Shown: positions 5,570-12,635 of the stretch, one piece after another
Layout: the number at the start of each line of letters is the position of its first letter
Position numbering within the stretch: the first letter of the stretch is position 1
Assembly (NCBI GenBank): GCA_002437735.1
Contig: DJRC01000017.1
Location: 1 to 13,037 of the forward strand
Reading direction: 5' to 3'
Origin: Oscillospiraceae bacterium UBA6370
Lineage (GTDB): Bacteria; Bacillota; Clostridia; Oscillospirales; Oscillospiraceae
Length of the DNA: 13,037 nt
Position numbers and translations under genes: made by a program
The notes under the pieces: generated by a model
Seen by the model: the letters and a program-made list of their open reading frames with translations, nothing else
Database searches by the model: none
Told to the model about the DNA's origin: nothing

Positions 5570-7243
5570 TCATTCCATCGAAATGATGTAGTAGTACACC
5601 GGCTGGCCGCCGCTGACCACATTGATCTCCGCGCCCGGGCAGAGCCGTCCGAACTGCTCGCCGGCCTTCCGCGCGTCCTCCTCGCTCACATCGGAGCCGT
5701 AGAAGAGGTTCACAAACTCCGCGCCGCGGCTGTCCGCCTCGGCAGCGAGCTTTTCGAGCACCGCGCCGATGCTGGTGTCCGTGTCAAAGAGCTTGCCCTC
5801 GAGCAGCGCGAGGTAGTCGCCCTCACGAATGGCGAAGCCGTCAAACTCGCTGTTGCGCGCGGCGTAGGTGATCTGTGCCGTGGTGACTGCGGAGGCGGCG
5901 GCGTTCATCGCCTGCTCGATGGTCGCGGCGTCCGTCTCGCCGGGATCGACCGCCATCATTGCGCTGATGCCCTGCGGCACGGTCGCGGTCGGAATGACGA
6001 CGACCTTCTTTTCGCTCAAGCCCGCGCACTGCTGCGCGGCCATGACGATGTTCTTGTTGTTCGGCAGCACAAAGACCGTCTCCGCCGCGATCTTTTCGAC
6101 CTCGGTCAAGATGCTCTCGGTGGAGGGGTTCATAGTCTGTCCGCCGTTCACGATGCCGTCCGCGCCGAGGTCGGCAAACACGGCGGCAAGGCCGTCGCCC
6201 GCGCACACGGCGAGGAAGCCGAAGGGCTTGAGCTCCTGCGGCGGCTGCGGCGCGGGAGCGGCATGGTCGTGGTTGTCCTCCTCCAGATCGTCGGTGCTCT
6301 GCGCCTTGCGGCCCGCGGCAAGGTCCTCGGCCTGGGTGCGCATATTCTCGATCTTGGCAAGCTCGAGCGTACCGTACTTCTGCGCCTCGGTCAGCGCAAT
6401 GCCCGGGGTATCGGTGTGAACGTGAACCTTGAAGGCCTCGTCGTCCTCGCCGATCACAAGGCTGTCGCCGATGCCGTTCAAAAATTCGCGAAACGGCTCG
6501 ATGGAGCGGTCGTCGATGCGGCGGACGATGAACACGGTGTCGAAGGCAAAGGTGATGTCCTCGTCGCCGATGGAGGCGAAGTCCGCCTTGCCGCGCGCAG
6601 CGTGCTCGGTCTCGAGCGCGGGCATGGTCTCGCCGCGCAGCGCCGCGAGCATTCCCTTCAAAATCACAAGGAAGCCCTTGCCGCCCGCGTCCACGACGCC
6701 GGCCTTCTTGAGCACGGGGTTCATGTCCACGGTCTGGCGCAGCGTCTCCTCGCCCTGCGCGATGGCCTGCTCAATGACGTACTCCACACTGTTTTTCTCG
6801 GCGCTGGCCGCCATCGCGCGGTCCGCAGCGAGGCGGGAGACGGTGAGGATCGTGCCCTCGGCGGGCTTCATCACCGCGTTGTAGGCGGCGCTCACACCCT
6901 CCTGCATGGCGGCGGCAAAGGCGCAGCCGTCCGCGGTGACGCAGCCCTTGAGGCTCTTGGACATTCCGCGGAAGAGCAGTGAGAGAATGACGCCGGAGTT
7001 GCCGCGCGCGCCGCGCAGAAGGGCGCTGGCGGTGATGGACGAGGCAAGATCTACGGTCGCGGGGCTGCGCTTTTGCAGCTCCTGCGCCGCGGCGTGCATG
7101 GTCAGGCTCATATTGGTGCCCGTGTCACCGTCCGGCACGGGGAAAACGTTGAGATCGTTGATGCTCTGTTTTTCCTTGGCGATCGAGGCCGCGCCGAAGA
7201 GCAGCATCTCCTGGAAAACAGGCCCGGTAATGGTATCGTGCAT
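5570..7243 (-). CDS. fakA: DAK-family fatty acid kinase catalytic subunit (FakA/YloV type)
   Basis: 557-residue cytosolic protein with the FakA/YloV layout: an N-terminal DhaL-like ATP-binding domain (about 1-200), a middle domain (about 210-320) and a C-terminal domain ending in GGQPVYYYIISME. The nucleotide/Mg motif NVFPVPDGDTGTNMS (32-46) carries the metal-binding Asp38 and Asp40, and GARGNSGVILS (78-88) is the second DhaL motif. The C-terminal segment VFVLPNNKNIVMAAQQ is the family hallmark. In Firmicutes FakA phosphorylates fatty acids carried by a DegV-type FakB to acyl-phosphates for phospholipid synthesis; no fakB is in this window. A charged insert (DDLEEDNHDHAAPAPQPPQE, about 318-337) is probably a linker between domains. 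The start at 7243 has GAGGAGG about 10 bases upstream. It lies 21 bases after the Asp23 gene in one operon. Confidence 0.9.
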   Translation of the reverse strand: MHDTITGPVFQEMLLFGAASIAKEKQSINDLNVFPVPDGDTGTNMSLTMHAAAQELQKRSPATVDLASSITASALLRGARGNSGVILSLLFRGMSKSLKGCVTADGCAFAAAMQEGVSAAYNAVMKPAEGTILTVSRLAADRAMAASAEKNSVEYVIEQAIAQGEETLRQTVDMNPVLKKAGVVDAGGKGFLVILKGMLAALRGETMPALETEHAARGKADFASIGDEDITFAFDTVFIVRRIDDRSIEPFREFLNGIGDSLVIGEDDEAFKVHVHTDTPGIALTEAQKYGTLELAKIENMRTQAEDLAAGRKAQSTDDLEEDNHDHAAPAPQPPQELKPFGFLAVCAGDGLAAVFADLGADGIVNGGQTMNPSTESILTEVEKIAAETVFVLPNNKNIVMAAQQCAGLSEKKVVVIPTATVPQGISAMMAVDPGETDAATIEQAMNAAASAVTTAQITYAARNSEFDGFAIREGDYLALLEGKLFDTDTSIGAVLEKLAAEADSRGAEFVNLFYGSDVSEEDARKAGEQFGRLCPGAEINVVSGGQPVYYYIISME

Positions 7244-7264
7244 AGGAAAGGTTCCTCCTCTTGT

Positions 7265-7615
7265 TTACATGGTCATGCTGTCGACGCAGACGTTCACGCC
7301 GCGCACGACCGCGCCGGTATTCTCGGTGACAAGGTAACGCACCTGACCGATGATGGCCTGGCAGACCGCCGAAATGTTCACGCCGTGCTCGACGACGATG
7401 TGCAGCTCGATGGAGATCTCATGGTCGTCGTGCTGCGTGATGTGGACGCCCTTGCTCATCGCCTCGCGGCGCAGCAGGTGGACGATGCCATCCGTCATGG
7501 AGCGGTAGGCCATGCCCTTCACGCCGAAGCAGCTCGTCGCCGCCGCGCCGGTGATGCTCGAGAGCGCGGTGTCGCTCACGAAGACGCTGCCCTTTTCGTT
7601 TTTCAGTTCTATCAT
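7265..7615 (-). CDS. Asp23/Gls24 family envelope stress response protein (YloU type)
   Basis: 116-residue Asp23/Gls24 domain protein, recognised by GSVFVSDTALSSITGAAATSCFGVKGMA near the N-terminus and the VNISAVCQAIIGQVRYLVTENTG...VNVCVDSM ending. The single-domain length and position directly before the DAK-type kinase match the Bacillus yloU-yloV arrangement. Family members are small soluble proteins linked to the cell envelope or alkaline/lipid stress; the biochemical role is not settled. The start at 7615 (MIELKNEKG) is preferred over an upstream in-frame start at 7636 because AAAGGA (7625-7630) lies 9 bases before it. It is the first gene of the operon, driven by the promoter at 7681-7709. 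Confidence 0.88.
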   Translation of the reverse strand: MIELKNEKGSVFVSDTALSSITGAAATSCFGVKGMAYRSMTDGIVHLLRREAMSKGVHITQHDDHEISIELHIVVEHGVNISAVCQAIIGQVRYLVTENTGAVVRGVNVCVDSMTM

Positions 7616-7680
7616 ATTCGCGCATCCTTTCTGCAAAGCTGCGTTTGGAAAATCGTTTCCGTCATTGCGTAATCAATGGT

Positions 7681-7709
7681 ATTATATACGATGCGGCCCG
7701 GAATAACAA
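7681..7709 (-). promoter_or_regulatory. Strong sigma-A promoter for the asp23-fakA operon
   Basis: On the minus strand, TTGTTA (7704-7709), exactly 17 bases, then a perfect TATAAT (7681-7686). The -10 is 65 bases upstream of the Asp23 start at 7615, giving a leader of roughly 60 bases. Confidence 0.75.
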
Positions 7710-7814
7710 GAGAAATTTGCGCCCCCGCGCTCCGCGCGCGAAAGCGGGCGTTTTATGCAGTCGCGGCGAAATGCCCGAGGCGGCCAATCTTAACACAATT
7801 GTAACACTTTTCCA

Positions 7815-7823
7815 TGCTATACT
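7815..7823 (+). promoter_or_regulatory. Extended -10 promoter element for the DUF1538 operon
   Basis: TGCTATACT: a TATACT -10 (7818-7823) preceded by TG at 7815-7816, 39 bases before the start at 7863. No good -35 stands at 16-18 bases (ACAATT at 7795-7800); the nearby TTGTAA (7799-7804) is too close at 13 bases. The extended -10 would carry recognition. Confidence 0.5.
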
Positions 7824-7862
7824 ACGGTATGATAAGATCATATCCGGAAAGGAGCTTTTGCC

Positions 7863-9395
7863 TTGTATCGCAGCAAACTCAACGAAAAATTACAGGAATC
7901 GCTTGCCGCGGTGCTGCCCATCCTCGCCATCGTGCTGATTCTGAGCTTCACCATCGCCCCGCTCCCGACGAGCGTGCTGATGGCGTTCCTCTTCGGCGCG
8001 GTGCTGCTGGTGGTGGGCATGATGTTCTTCTCCCTCGGCGCGGAGCTGGCCATGTCGCCGATGGGCGAGCGCGTGGGCGCGTGCATCACCAAAACGCGCA
8101 GGGTCGGCGTCATGCTGACGCTCGGCTTTCTGCTGGGCTTTCTCATCACCATTTCCGAGCCGGATCTTCAGGTGCTCGCCAATCAGGTGCAGGCCGTGCC
8201 GAATATGGTGCTCATCGTCACCGTGGCGGTCGGCGTGGGCTTGTTCCTCTGCTTCGCCATGCTGCGTATGCTGCTCTCCGTCCCGCTCAACACGATGCTG
8301 GTGGGCTTCTACATCGTGGTCTTCGTTCTCGCCATGTTCGTGCCGCGCGACTTCCTTGCCGTGGCGTTCGACTCCGGAGGCGTGACGACCGGCCCGATGA
8401 CCGTGCCGTTCATCATGGCGATGGGCGTCGGCGTTTCCGCCATCCGAAGCGATAAGCACAGCGCGAATGACAGCTTCGGTCTTGTCGCGCTCTGCTCCAT
8501 CGGCCCCATTCTCGCGGTGCTCATCCTGAGCCTTATTTTCCATCCGGACGGCGGCAGCTACACCGCCGTCGTCATCCCCGAGATTGGCGACACCGCCGCG
8601 CTCTGGCAACTCTTCTTCGTCGCCTTCCCGACGTATTTCAAGGAGATCGCCGTCTCGCTTCTCCCCATCGCGGCGTTCTTCGCGGTATTCGATCTCATCT
8701 CCCTGCATCTGGAGCGCAAGCAGCTCATCCGCATCGGCGTGGGCCTTGCGTATACATACTTCGGTCTCGTCATTTTTCTCACCGGCGTGAACGTCGGCTT
8801 CATGCCCGCGGGCAACTACCTCGGCAGCGTCATCGCGGGACTTTCCTGCAACTGGATCATCATTCCCATCGGTATGCTCATCGGCTACTTCATCGTCATG
8901 GCCGAGCCGGCGGTCTACGTTCTCATGCGGCAGGTCGAGGAGCTGACCGACGGCGCGATCCCCGGCAGCGCGATGAAGCATTCGCTTTCCATCGGCGTAG
9001 CCGTCTCGGTCGGTCTTGCGATGATCCGCGTGCTGACCGGCATCTCCATCTTCTATCTGCTCGTGCCGGGCTACGCCGTCGCCATCGCGCTCTCGTTCTT
9101 CGTGCCGAAGCTCTTCACCGCCATCGCGTTTGACTCCGGCGGCGTGGCGTCCGGTCCCATGGCAACGACCTTCCTGCTGCCCTTTGCGATGGGCGCGTGC
9201 TCGGCGGTCGGTGGCAATATCGTGACCGACGCCTTCGGCGTGGTCGCCATGGTCGCCATGACGCCGCTCATCACCATTCAGGGGCTTGGACTGCTCTATC
9301 GCCTGCGCACGAGGCGCGGCGCGGCAGAGAGCGTGCCCGCGGTCTCCGGCGACGCCTTCGCCGCGCTGGACGACCTCGCCATCATCGACCTGTAA
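7863..9395 (+). CDS. DUF1538 family membrane permease-like protein, two-repeat form
   Basis: 510-residue polytopic membrane protein of the DUF1538 family (function unknown, presumed transporter). Two homologous halves are visible: AFDSGGVTTGPMT at 168-180 and AFDSGGVASGPMA at 422-434; ISEPDLQVLANQV at 97-109 and MAEPAVYVLMRQV at 346-358; SLGAELAMSPMG at 57-68 and LTGVNVGFMPAG at 306-317. The paired DSGG and EP motifs within membrane segments suggest that each half contributes polar residues to a shared substrate or ion path. It begins with TTG at 7863, chosen because AAAGGAG (7848-7854) is 8 bases upstream and the TM region starts soon after. The C-terminus ends in an Asp-rich cytosolic tail. 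Twelve bases later comes the tandem P-II-like gene, so the two form one operon and probably one complex. Confidence 0.85.
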   Translation: MYRSKLNEKLQESLAAVLPILAIVLILSFTIAPLPTSVLMAFLFGAVLLVVGMMFFSLGAELAMSPMGERVGACITKTRRVGVMLTLGFLLGFLITISEPDLQVLANQVQAVPNMVLIVTVAVGVGLFLCFAMLRMLLSVPLNTMLVGFYIVVFVLAMFVPRDFLAVAFDSGGVTTGPMTVPFIMAMGVGVSAIRSDKHSANDSFGLVALCSIGPILAVLILSLIFHPDGGSYTAVVIPEIGDTAALWQLFFVAFPTYFKEIAVSLLPIAAFFAVFDLISLHLERKQLIRIGVGLAYTYFGLVIFLTGVNVGFMPAGNYLGSVIAGLSCNWIIIPIGMLIGYFIVMAEPAVYVLMRQVEELTDGAIPGSAMKHSLSIGVAVSVGLAMIRVLTGISIFYLLVPGYAVAIALSFFVPKLFTAIAFDSGGVASGPMATTFLLPFAMGACSAVGGNIVTDAFGVVAMVAMTPLITIQGLGLLYRLRTRRGAAESVPAVSGDAFAALDDLAIIDL

Positions 9396-9407
9396 GGAGG
9401 GCGCAGC

Positions 9408-10088
9408 ATGAGTGAATTATCCATGATGGTCACCATCACCGAGCGCAGCAGGCTCACGACCTTTCTCTCGTTCTACCGCGAGCGGCAGGTGCCGGTGCAG
9501 TTCATCTCGCTCGCCCTCGGCACGGCGAGCAACGAAACGCTCAACTATCTCGGTCTCGAGCGCAGCGACAAGTGCGTGTTCGCGAGCTTCGTCACCGACG
9601 AGAAATGGAAGGAGCTGCACCGCGGCCTGCGCCGCGAGCTGCAGATCGACGTGCCCGGCATGGGCATCGCCTTTACGGTCCCGCTCAGCTCCATCGGCGG
9701 GCGGCGCGAGCTGCAATTCCTAACCGAGCATCAAAACTACCAAAAGGGGGAGGAATCCACCATGAAGGACACGAAATACGAGCTTCTGGTCGTCATCGCC
9801 AACCATGGCTACAGCGATCTGATCATGGACGCGGCCCGCGGCGCGGGCGCGGCGGGCGGCACGGTCATTCACGCCAAGGGCACCGGCATGGAGGGCGCGG
9901 AAAAATTCCTCGGCATTTCCCTTGCCGCCGAAAAGGAAATGATCTACATCGTCGTCCACCGCGACAAGCGCAATGAGATCATGTCCGCCATCATGCGCGA
10001 CGCGGGCATGGAGAGCAAGGCGAAGTCCATCTGCTTCACCCTGCCCGTCTCCGCCACGGCGGGCCTGCGGCTCATCGAAGAAGACTGA
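9408..10088 (+). CDS. Tandem P-II-like signalling protein, partner of the DUF1538 permease
   Basis: 226-residue soluble protein made of two P-II-like ferredoxin-fold domains, about 5-105 and 124-221. Each has the beta-alpha-beta repeat and a Gly-rich turn: LALGTASNETLNYLGL (35-50) in the first, HAKGTGMEGAEKFLGI (155-170) in the second, where GlnB/GlnK carry the T-loop. Each ends in a short strand with a hydrophobic-Pro motif (FTVPLSSIGG; FTLPVSATAGL). The T-loop uridylylation Tyr of GlnB is not recognisable. P-II proteins sense ATP/ADP/2-oxoglutarate and bind transporters or enzymes; the operon with DUF1538 suggests that this one gates that permease. The start at 9408 has GGAGG (9396-9400) 7 bases upstream. 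The linker (about 106-123) contains an internal Met119 with a strong upstream ribosome-binding sequence. The gene ends at a strong terminator. Confidence 0.8.
   Translation: MSELSMMVTITERSRLTTFLSFYRERQVPVQFISLALGTASNETLNYLGLERSDKCVFASFVTDEKWKELHRGLRRELQIDVPGMGIAFTVPLSSIGGRRELQFLTEHQNYQKGEESTMKDTKYELLVVIANHGYSDLIMDAARGAGAAGGTVIHAKGTGMEGAEKFLGISLAAEKEMIYIVVHRDKRNEIMSAIMRDAGMESKAKSICFTLPVSATAGLRLIEED
9744..9764 (+). promoter_or_regulatory. Internal Shine-Dalgarno and in-frame ATG in the tandem P-II-like gene
   Basis: AAGGGGGAGGAA (9744-9755) puts GGAGG at 9749-9753, 8 bases before an in-frame ATG at 9762 (Met119). Initiation there would yield a 108-residue protein containing only the second P-II-like domain. 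The same bases encode KGEES, so the match may reflect coding constraint. Confidence 0.4.
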
Positions 10089-10107
10089 TCCGCCGCACAC
10101 GATCAAA

Positions 10108-10145
10108 AAAGAGGTTGGAAAGCCAAGCGGCTTTCCAACCTCTTT
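10108..10145. terminator. Bidirectional terminator overlapping the metallopeptidase stop codon
   Basis: A perfect 17-bp stem, AAAGAGGTTGGAAAGCC (10108-10124) and its complement (10129-10145), with loop AAGC. It is preceded by AAA and followed by ATTCTTTG. The stem begins 20 bases after the P-II-like stop. The minus-strand metallopeptidase stop codon (10144-10146) lies partly inside the stem, so the hairpin must serve both converging operons; on the minus strand it ends in TTTTTTGATC. Confidence 0.85.
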
Positions 10146-10659
10146 ATTCTTTGAGCAGCTTCATGCGCTCGCGGTGGTCCGGCAGGATACTGCCGAGCAA
10201 GGCGTAGAAGCCAGGGCCGTGATCATGGTGCGCGATGTGGCAGAGCTCATGCACCACCACAAGGTCAATGGCCTCGTCGGGGTACTGCATGAGCCGCCAG
10301 GAAAAGCAAAGGCTGTTTTTGCTGTTACAGCTCCCAAAGCGCGTTTTCGCGCCGGTGATCTTCACGCCGGTCGGCACAAGGCCGGTCACGCGGCTCCAAT
10401 GCGCCACGCGCTGCGGCAGCTCGGACCTTGCGCGGGCTATGAGCGCTTCGCGCTCGGCGTCCGTCGGCTCGGGATGCGCGGCAAGGCGTTCCGCCTGACG
10501 GGCGTGTGCACGGGCGAGCCACGCCTCGTGCGCGGCGACAAACGCGTCGATCTTTTCCACGCCGAGCCTCAGCGGCGCGTGGACGACCACCGTGCCGTCG
10601 TGCTTCAGCTCCATCGAGAGCGTCCGCCGACGTGAACGGACGAGCGTATAGTCCGTCAT
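10144..10659 (-). CDS. YgjP/SprT-type zinc metallopeptidase domain protein (M48-like)
   Basis: 171-residue soluble protein of the YgjP-like metallopeptidase family (DUF45, often named M48 or SprT-like). The zinc site is VVVHELCHIAHHDHGPGFY: HExxH at 137-141 and a downstream His147 followed by an aromatic at 151, the usual HExxH...H...F arrangement. The preceding TRFGSCNSKNSLCFSWRLMQYP (107-128) is the family's most conserved stretch. The N-terminal half is a beta-rich RRRTLSMELKHDGTVVVHAP region plus an Ala/Arg-rich helix (40-85). Cellular substrates are not known. Its ATG (10659) overlaps the DUF1653 stop by ATGA, with no strong ribosome binding site, so translation is probably coupled. It is the last gene of the sdpR-like operon. 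Confidence 0.85.
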   Translation of the reverse strand: MTDYTLVRSRRRTLSMELKHDGTVVVHAPLRLGVEKIDAFVAAHEAWLARAHARQAERLAAHPEPTDAEREALIARARSELPQRVAHWSRVTGLVPTGVKITGAKTRFGSCNSKNSLCFSWRLMQYPDEAIDLVVVHELCHIAHHDHGPGFYALLGSILPDHRERMKLLKE

Positions 10660-10871
10660 TCGCCGAGATAGGTGAAGCGGCGGTAGGTCTTGCCGTCGCG
10701 CTCGACGATCTCGTTCCACATCGCGGCGGGGCGCACCCACAAGCCGAACTCCCCATAGAGCGCGCGGTAGACGACCATATCCTCTAAGGTTTCGCTGTGC
10801 TTCGCAAGGCCGACGACCTCGTATTCGTTGCCCTTAAAGTGGCGGTAGCGGCCTAATTTGATGGGTTCCAT
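10656..10871 (-). CDS. DUF1653 domain protein
   Basis: 71-residue small soluble protein matching DUF1653: LGRYRHFKGNEYEVVGLAKHSETLEDMVVYRALYGEFGLWVRP followed by MWNEIVERDGKTYRRFTYLGE. The family is a compact beta-rich domain found alone or fused to other domains; its role is unknown and the conserved aromatic/charged surface suggests binding of a small ligand or protein. The start at 10871 is fixed by a perfect AAAGGAGG (10879-10886) 7 bases upstream, the best ribosome binding site in the operon, so it may be translated at a higher level than its neighbours. It lies 13 bases after the YhfC-type gene and overlaps the metallopeptidase gene by 4 bases. Confidence 0.85.
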   Translation of the reverse strand: MEPIKLGRYRHFKGNEYEVVGLAKHSETLEDMVVYRALYGEFGLWVRPAAMWNEIVERDGKTYRRFTYLGE

Positions 10872-10884
10872 ATTCTTTCCTCCT

Positions 10885-11676
10885 TTATGCGTCACATTCC
10901 TCAAGATAACATTTGCGGGCGCTGCGCAGCGCGTAGAGCGCGCAGACGGCGAGCCACAGCTCAACCGGGAAAAGCTGCTTAATATAGCCGAACTGGTAGA
11001 GCGCGGCAGGCATATCGAAGATCGCGTGCAGACCGATGGCGAAGGCGAGATAGCCGCGCTTCGCGCGGCTCCGCGCCGCGGCAAACACAAAAACGGAGAG
11101 CGAGATGTGCAGCAGCATCGCGCTCACGCGCTCAAGGCAGGCGAGCAGGCAGTAGCCGACGGTGTATTTTCCGAGGGAAGCGGCGATGGTCTGCACCGTC
11201 TCCATACTGCCGACGAGCTTCAAAAGCGCGTCCGTGTCGCCCGCGTTCCAATAGAGGGCAAACACAAGAGACAGCGTCAGCGACACGGCGGTAATGGATA
11301 TCGCCTCGATGCCGCCGTGGCCGATGCCCGCCGTGACGGCGGCGGCGCGACCGTCATAACGGCGCATGACGGTCTTATACATGCAAAAGCGGCCGCACTC
11401 CTCGAAAATGCCCGCCGCCAGCGCACCGTAGAGCATATAGAGCCACGGACTGCTCAGGATCGCGCGGGAAACGGCGTTGTCGGAGAGGATGCAGAGGTAG
11501 TGCAGTCCCATCTCCAGACCCCGCGCGAAGAGGAGAAAGGTCAGCGCACCCCAGAGCGCGGGCAGCAGGTGGGCGCGCTCGGTCCTGCGCCACCAAATCA
11601 GAATGCCGATGGGCAGCAGAACGAAGAACGCCGCGGACGCGCCCATCGCGGCGAGCGACGAGGTGGGAACGGTCAT
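10885..11676 (-). CDS. YhfC-family intramembrane protease
   Basis: 263-residue polytopic membrane protein of the YhfC family (CPBP/PrsW-related putative intramembrane proteases). Family-type motifs lie in or next to membrane segments: EECGR with Glu92, Glu93 and Arg96; GHGGIEA with His120 and Glu124; LLHISLS with His190; and GLHAIFDMP with His217 and Asp221. These acidic and histidine residues are the presumed active or metal site; whether the enzyme works as a metallo- or glutamic protease is not settled by sequence. Start: ATG at 11676 overlaps the SdpI-like stop (ATGA), with GGAG about 4 bases upstream. Position directly after SdpI suggests a role in the same envelope-signalling or peptide-immunity pathway, for example degrading a toxic peptide or a membrane regulator; this is inference. 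Confidence 0.8.
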   Translation of the reverse strand: MTVPTSSLAAMGASAAFFVLLPIGILIWWRRTERAHLLPALWGALTFLLFARGLEMGLHYLCILSDNAVSRAILSSPWLYMLYGALAAGIFEECGRFCMYKTVMRRYDGRAAAVTAGIGHGGIEAISITAVSLTLSLVFALYWNAGDTDALLKLVGSMETVQTIAASLGKYTVGYCLLACLERVSAMLLHISLSVFVFAAARSRAKRGYLAFAIGLHAIFDMPAALYQFGYIKQLFPVELWLAVCALYALRSARKCYLEECDA

Positions 11677-12323
11677 TGCGCTCCCCCCTTCTCATGGCGG
11701 CGGTAGTAGAGATAGGAATACAGCACCGGAATGCCCACCGCCAGCGCAAGGAGAACAACGGTCACCGTCGGCCCACGCAGCTGCCAAAACGCGGACACGA
11801 CCATCAGCAGTCCCGCGGTGACCCAAACAAAGCCTGCGACGCGGTGCGTGCGGGTCCAGTTCTCCTCGCTTGCAAGCGTCCACGGCAGCTTGATGCCCAT
11901 GGTGCAGTTCCGCCGGAGCTTCGGCAGGTAGTTACCGAGGATGAGGAACAAAAGTCCCACGAACACCGGCGCCACGGTGCCGACGTGCATCTCATAGCCC
12001 AGTCCCGTGCCGAGCGTGAGCGCTCCGCCGAGCAGCGAGACTGCCGGACAGAACCACAGCATCACCGTCCGCAGCACCGGATTCACACTCTTCCGCTTCG
12101 TATCGCAGCTCTCGGCGTAGGAGCAGACGAGATGCAGCGCCAAGATCAGCAGCGGCAGGCCGAACACCGCCATGCCGCGCGGCGCCCAGCCGTTCGCTGT
12201 TCCGTCGAAGCCCCAATGCGTCGCCATCGTCTCTGGCAGGCGCGGGTAGAGAATGGCGCCCGCCAGCAGCGGCAGCAGGCAGACCAGCGAGGTCAGCAGC
12301 AGCTCTTTCTTGTTTGCCTTCAC
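11673..12323 (-). CDS. sdpI: SdpI-family membrane protein (DUF1648 plus SdpI domains)
   Basis: 216-residue membrane protein with about six transmembrane segments. The N-terminal DUF1648 part is seen as LYPRLPETMATHWGFDGTANGW (residues 26-47) between the first two TM segments. The SdpI part is seen as LGNYLPKLRRN (129-139) and IKLPWTLASEENWTRTHRVAG (144-164), the domain's hallmark. In Bacillus subtilis, SdpI gives immunity to the SdpC-derived toxic peptide and also sequesters the repressor SdpR at the membrane. GTG at 12323 is chosen as start: it overlaps the upstream stop by GTGA and has GGAG (12332-12335) 8 bases upstream; the in-frame ATG further up (12356) lies inside the repressor gene. 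Similar proteins occur widely without a toxin, so immunity is inference here. Confidence 0.85.
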   Translation of the reverse strand: MKANKKELLLTSLVCLLPLLAGAILYPRLPETMATHWGFDGTANGWAPRGMAVFGLPLLILALHLVCSYAESCDTKRKSVNPVLRTVMLWFCPAVSLLGGALTLGTGLGYEMHVGTVAPVFVGLLFLILGNYLPKLRRNCTMGIKLPWTLASEENWTRTHRVAGFVWVTAGLLMVVSAFWQLRGPTVTVVLLALAVGIPVLYSYLYYRRHEKGGAQ

Positions 12324-12592
12324 GGTTCCTTCTCCCCTTTCAGATCCTGTAACCACAGCAGCACCTCCTCGAGCACCGAGGCGTTGAGGCTGTAGTAGAT
12401 AAAGTTCTTCTCGCGGCTTTCAAAGATAAGCCCCGCCTTCTTGAGCTGGGCGAGGTGGTACGAGACCGTCGCCGCCGTCATGTCGAAGCGGCTCGCGATG
12501 TCGCCCGCGGTCATGCGCCCGCCCTTGAGCAGATTCAGTATCTCGCGCCGCACGGGATCGCCCAGCGCCTTCATGGTTTCGCTTAGGCCCAC
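12320..12592 (-). CDS. sdpR: SdpR-type ArsR-family winged-helix autorepressor
   Basis: 90-residue ArsR-family winged-helix protein. Seen: LSETMKALGDPVRREILNLL (3-22), the helix-turn-helix MTAGDIASRFDMTAATVSYHLAQLKKAGLI (27-56), and a beta wing ESREKNFIYYSLN (58-70). No cysteine-based metal site is present, so it is the SdpR type, not a metal sensor. By analogy with SdpR it represses its own operon until SdpI holds it at the membrane. The GTG start at 12592 is preferred over ATG 12610: GAGGTG sits 6 bases upstream of the GTG, while the ATG has no ribosome binding site and lies only about 20 bases from the predicted transcription start. Palindromes at 12613-12634 and 12663-12696 are the likely binding sites. 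Confidence 0.85.
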   Translation of the reverse strand: MGLSETMKALGDPVRREILNLLKGGRMTAGDIASRFDMTAATVSYHLAQLKKAGLIFESREKNFIYYSLNASVLEEVLLWLQDLKGEKEP

Positions 12593-12612
12593 GCCGCCCA
12601 CCTCTTTCATAG

Positions 12613-12634
12613 TATTTAGAAAATTTTCTAAATA
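12613..12634. promoter_or_regulatory. Operator 1 of the sdpR-like operon
   Basis: A perfect 22-base palindrome whose core is TTTAGAA (12615-12621), AATT, TTCTAAA (12626-12632). It starts one base downstream of the -10 (12636-12641), so it covers the transcription start point; a bound repressor would block initiation. Confidence 0.75.
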
Positions 12635-12635
12635 G

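Noticed and set aside
7890..8981. A long minus-strand open frame opposite the DUF1538 gene
   Set aside because: Its His/Asp/Glu/Arg-rich repetitive composition is the reverse complement of hydrophobic membrane codons. The plus-strand reading has clear family repeats and a start site.
12593..12610. ATG at 12610 as start of the SdpR-like repressor
   Set aside because: It has no ribosome binding site and falls at the edge of operator 1, close to the predicted transcript start. The GTG at 12592 has GAGGTG at the right distance and starts at the usual N-terminus of the family.
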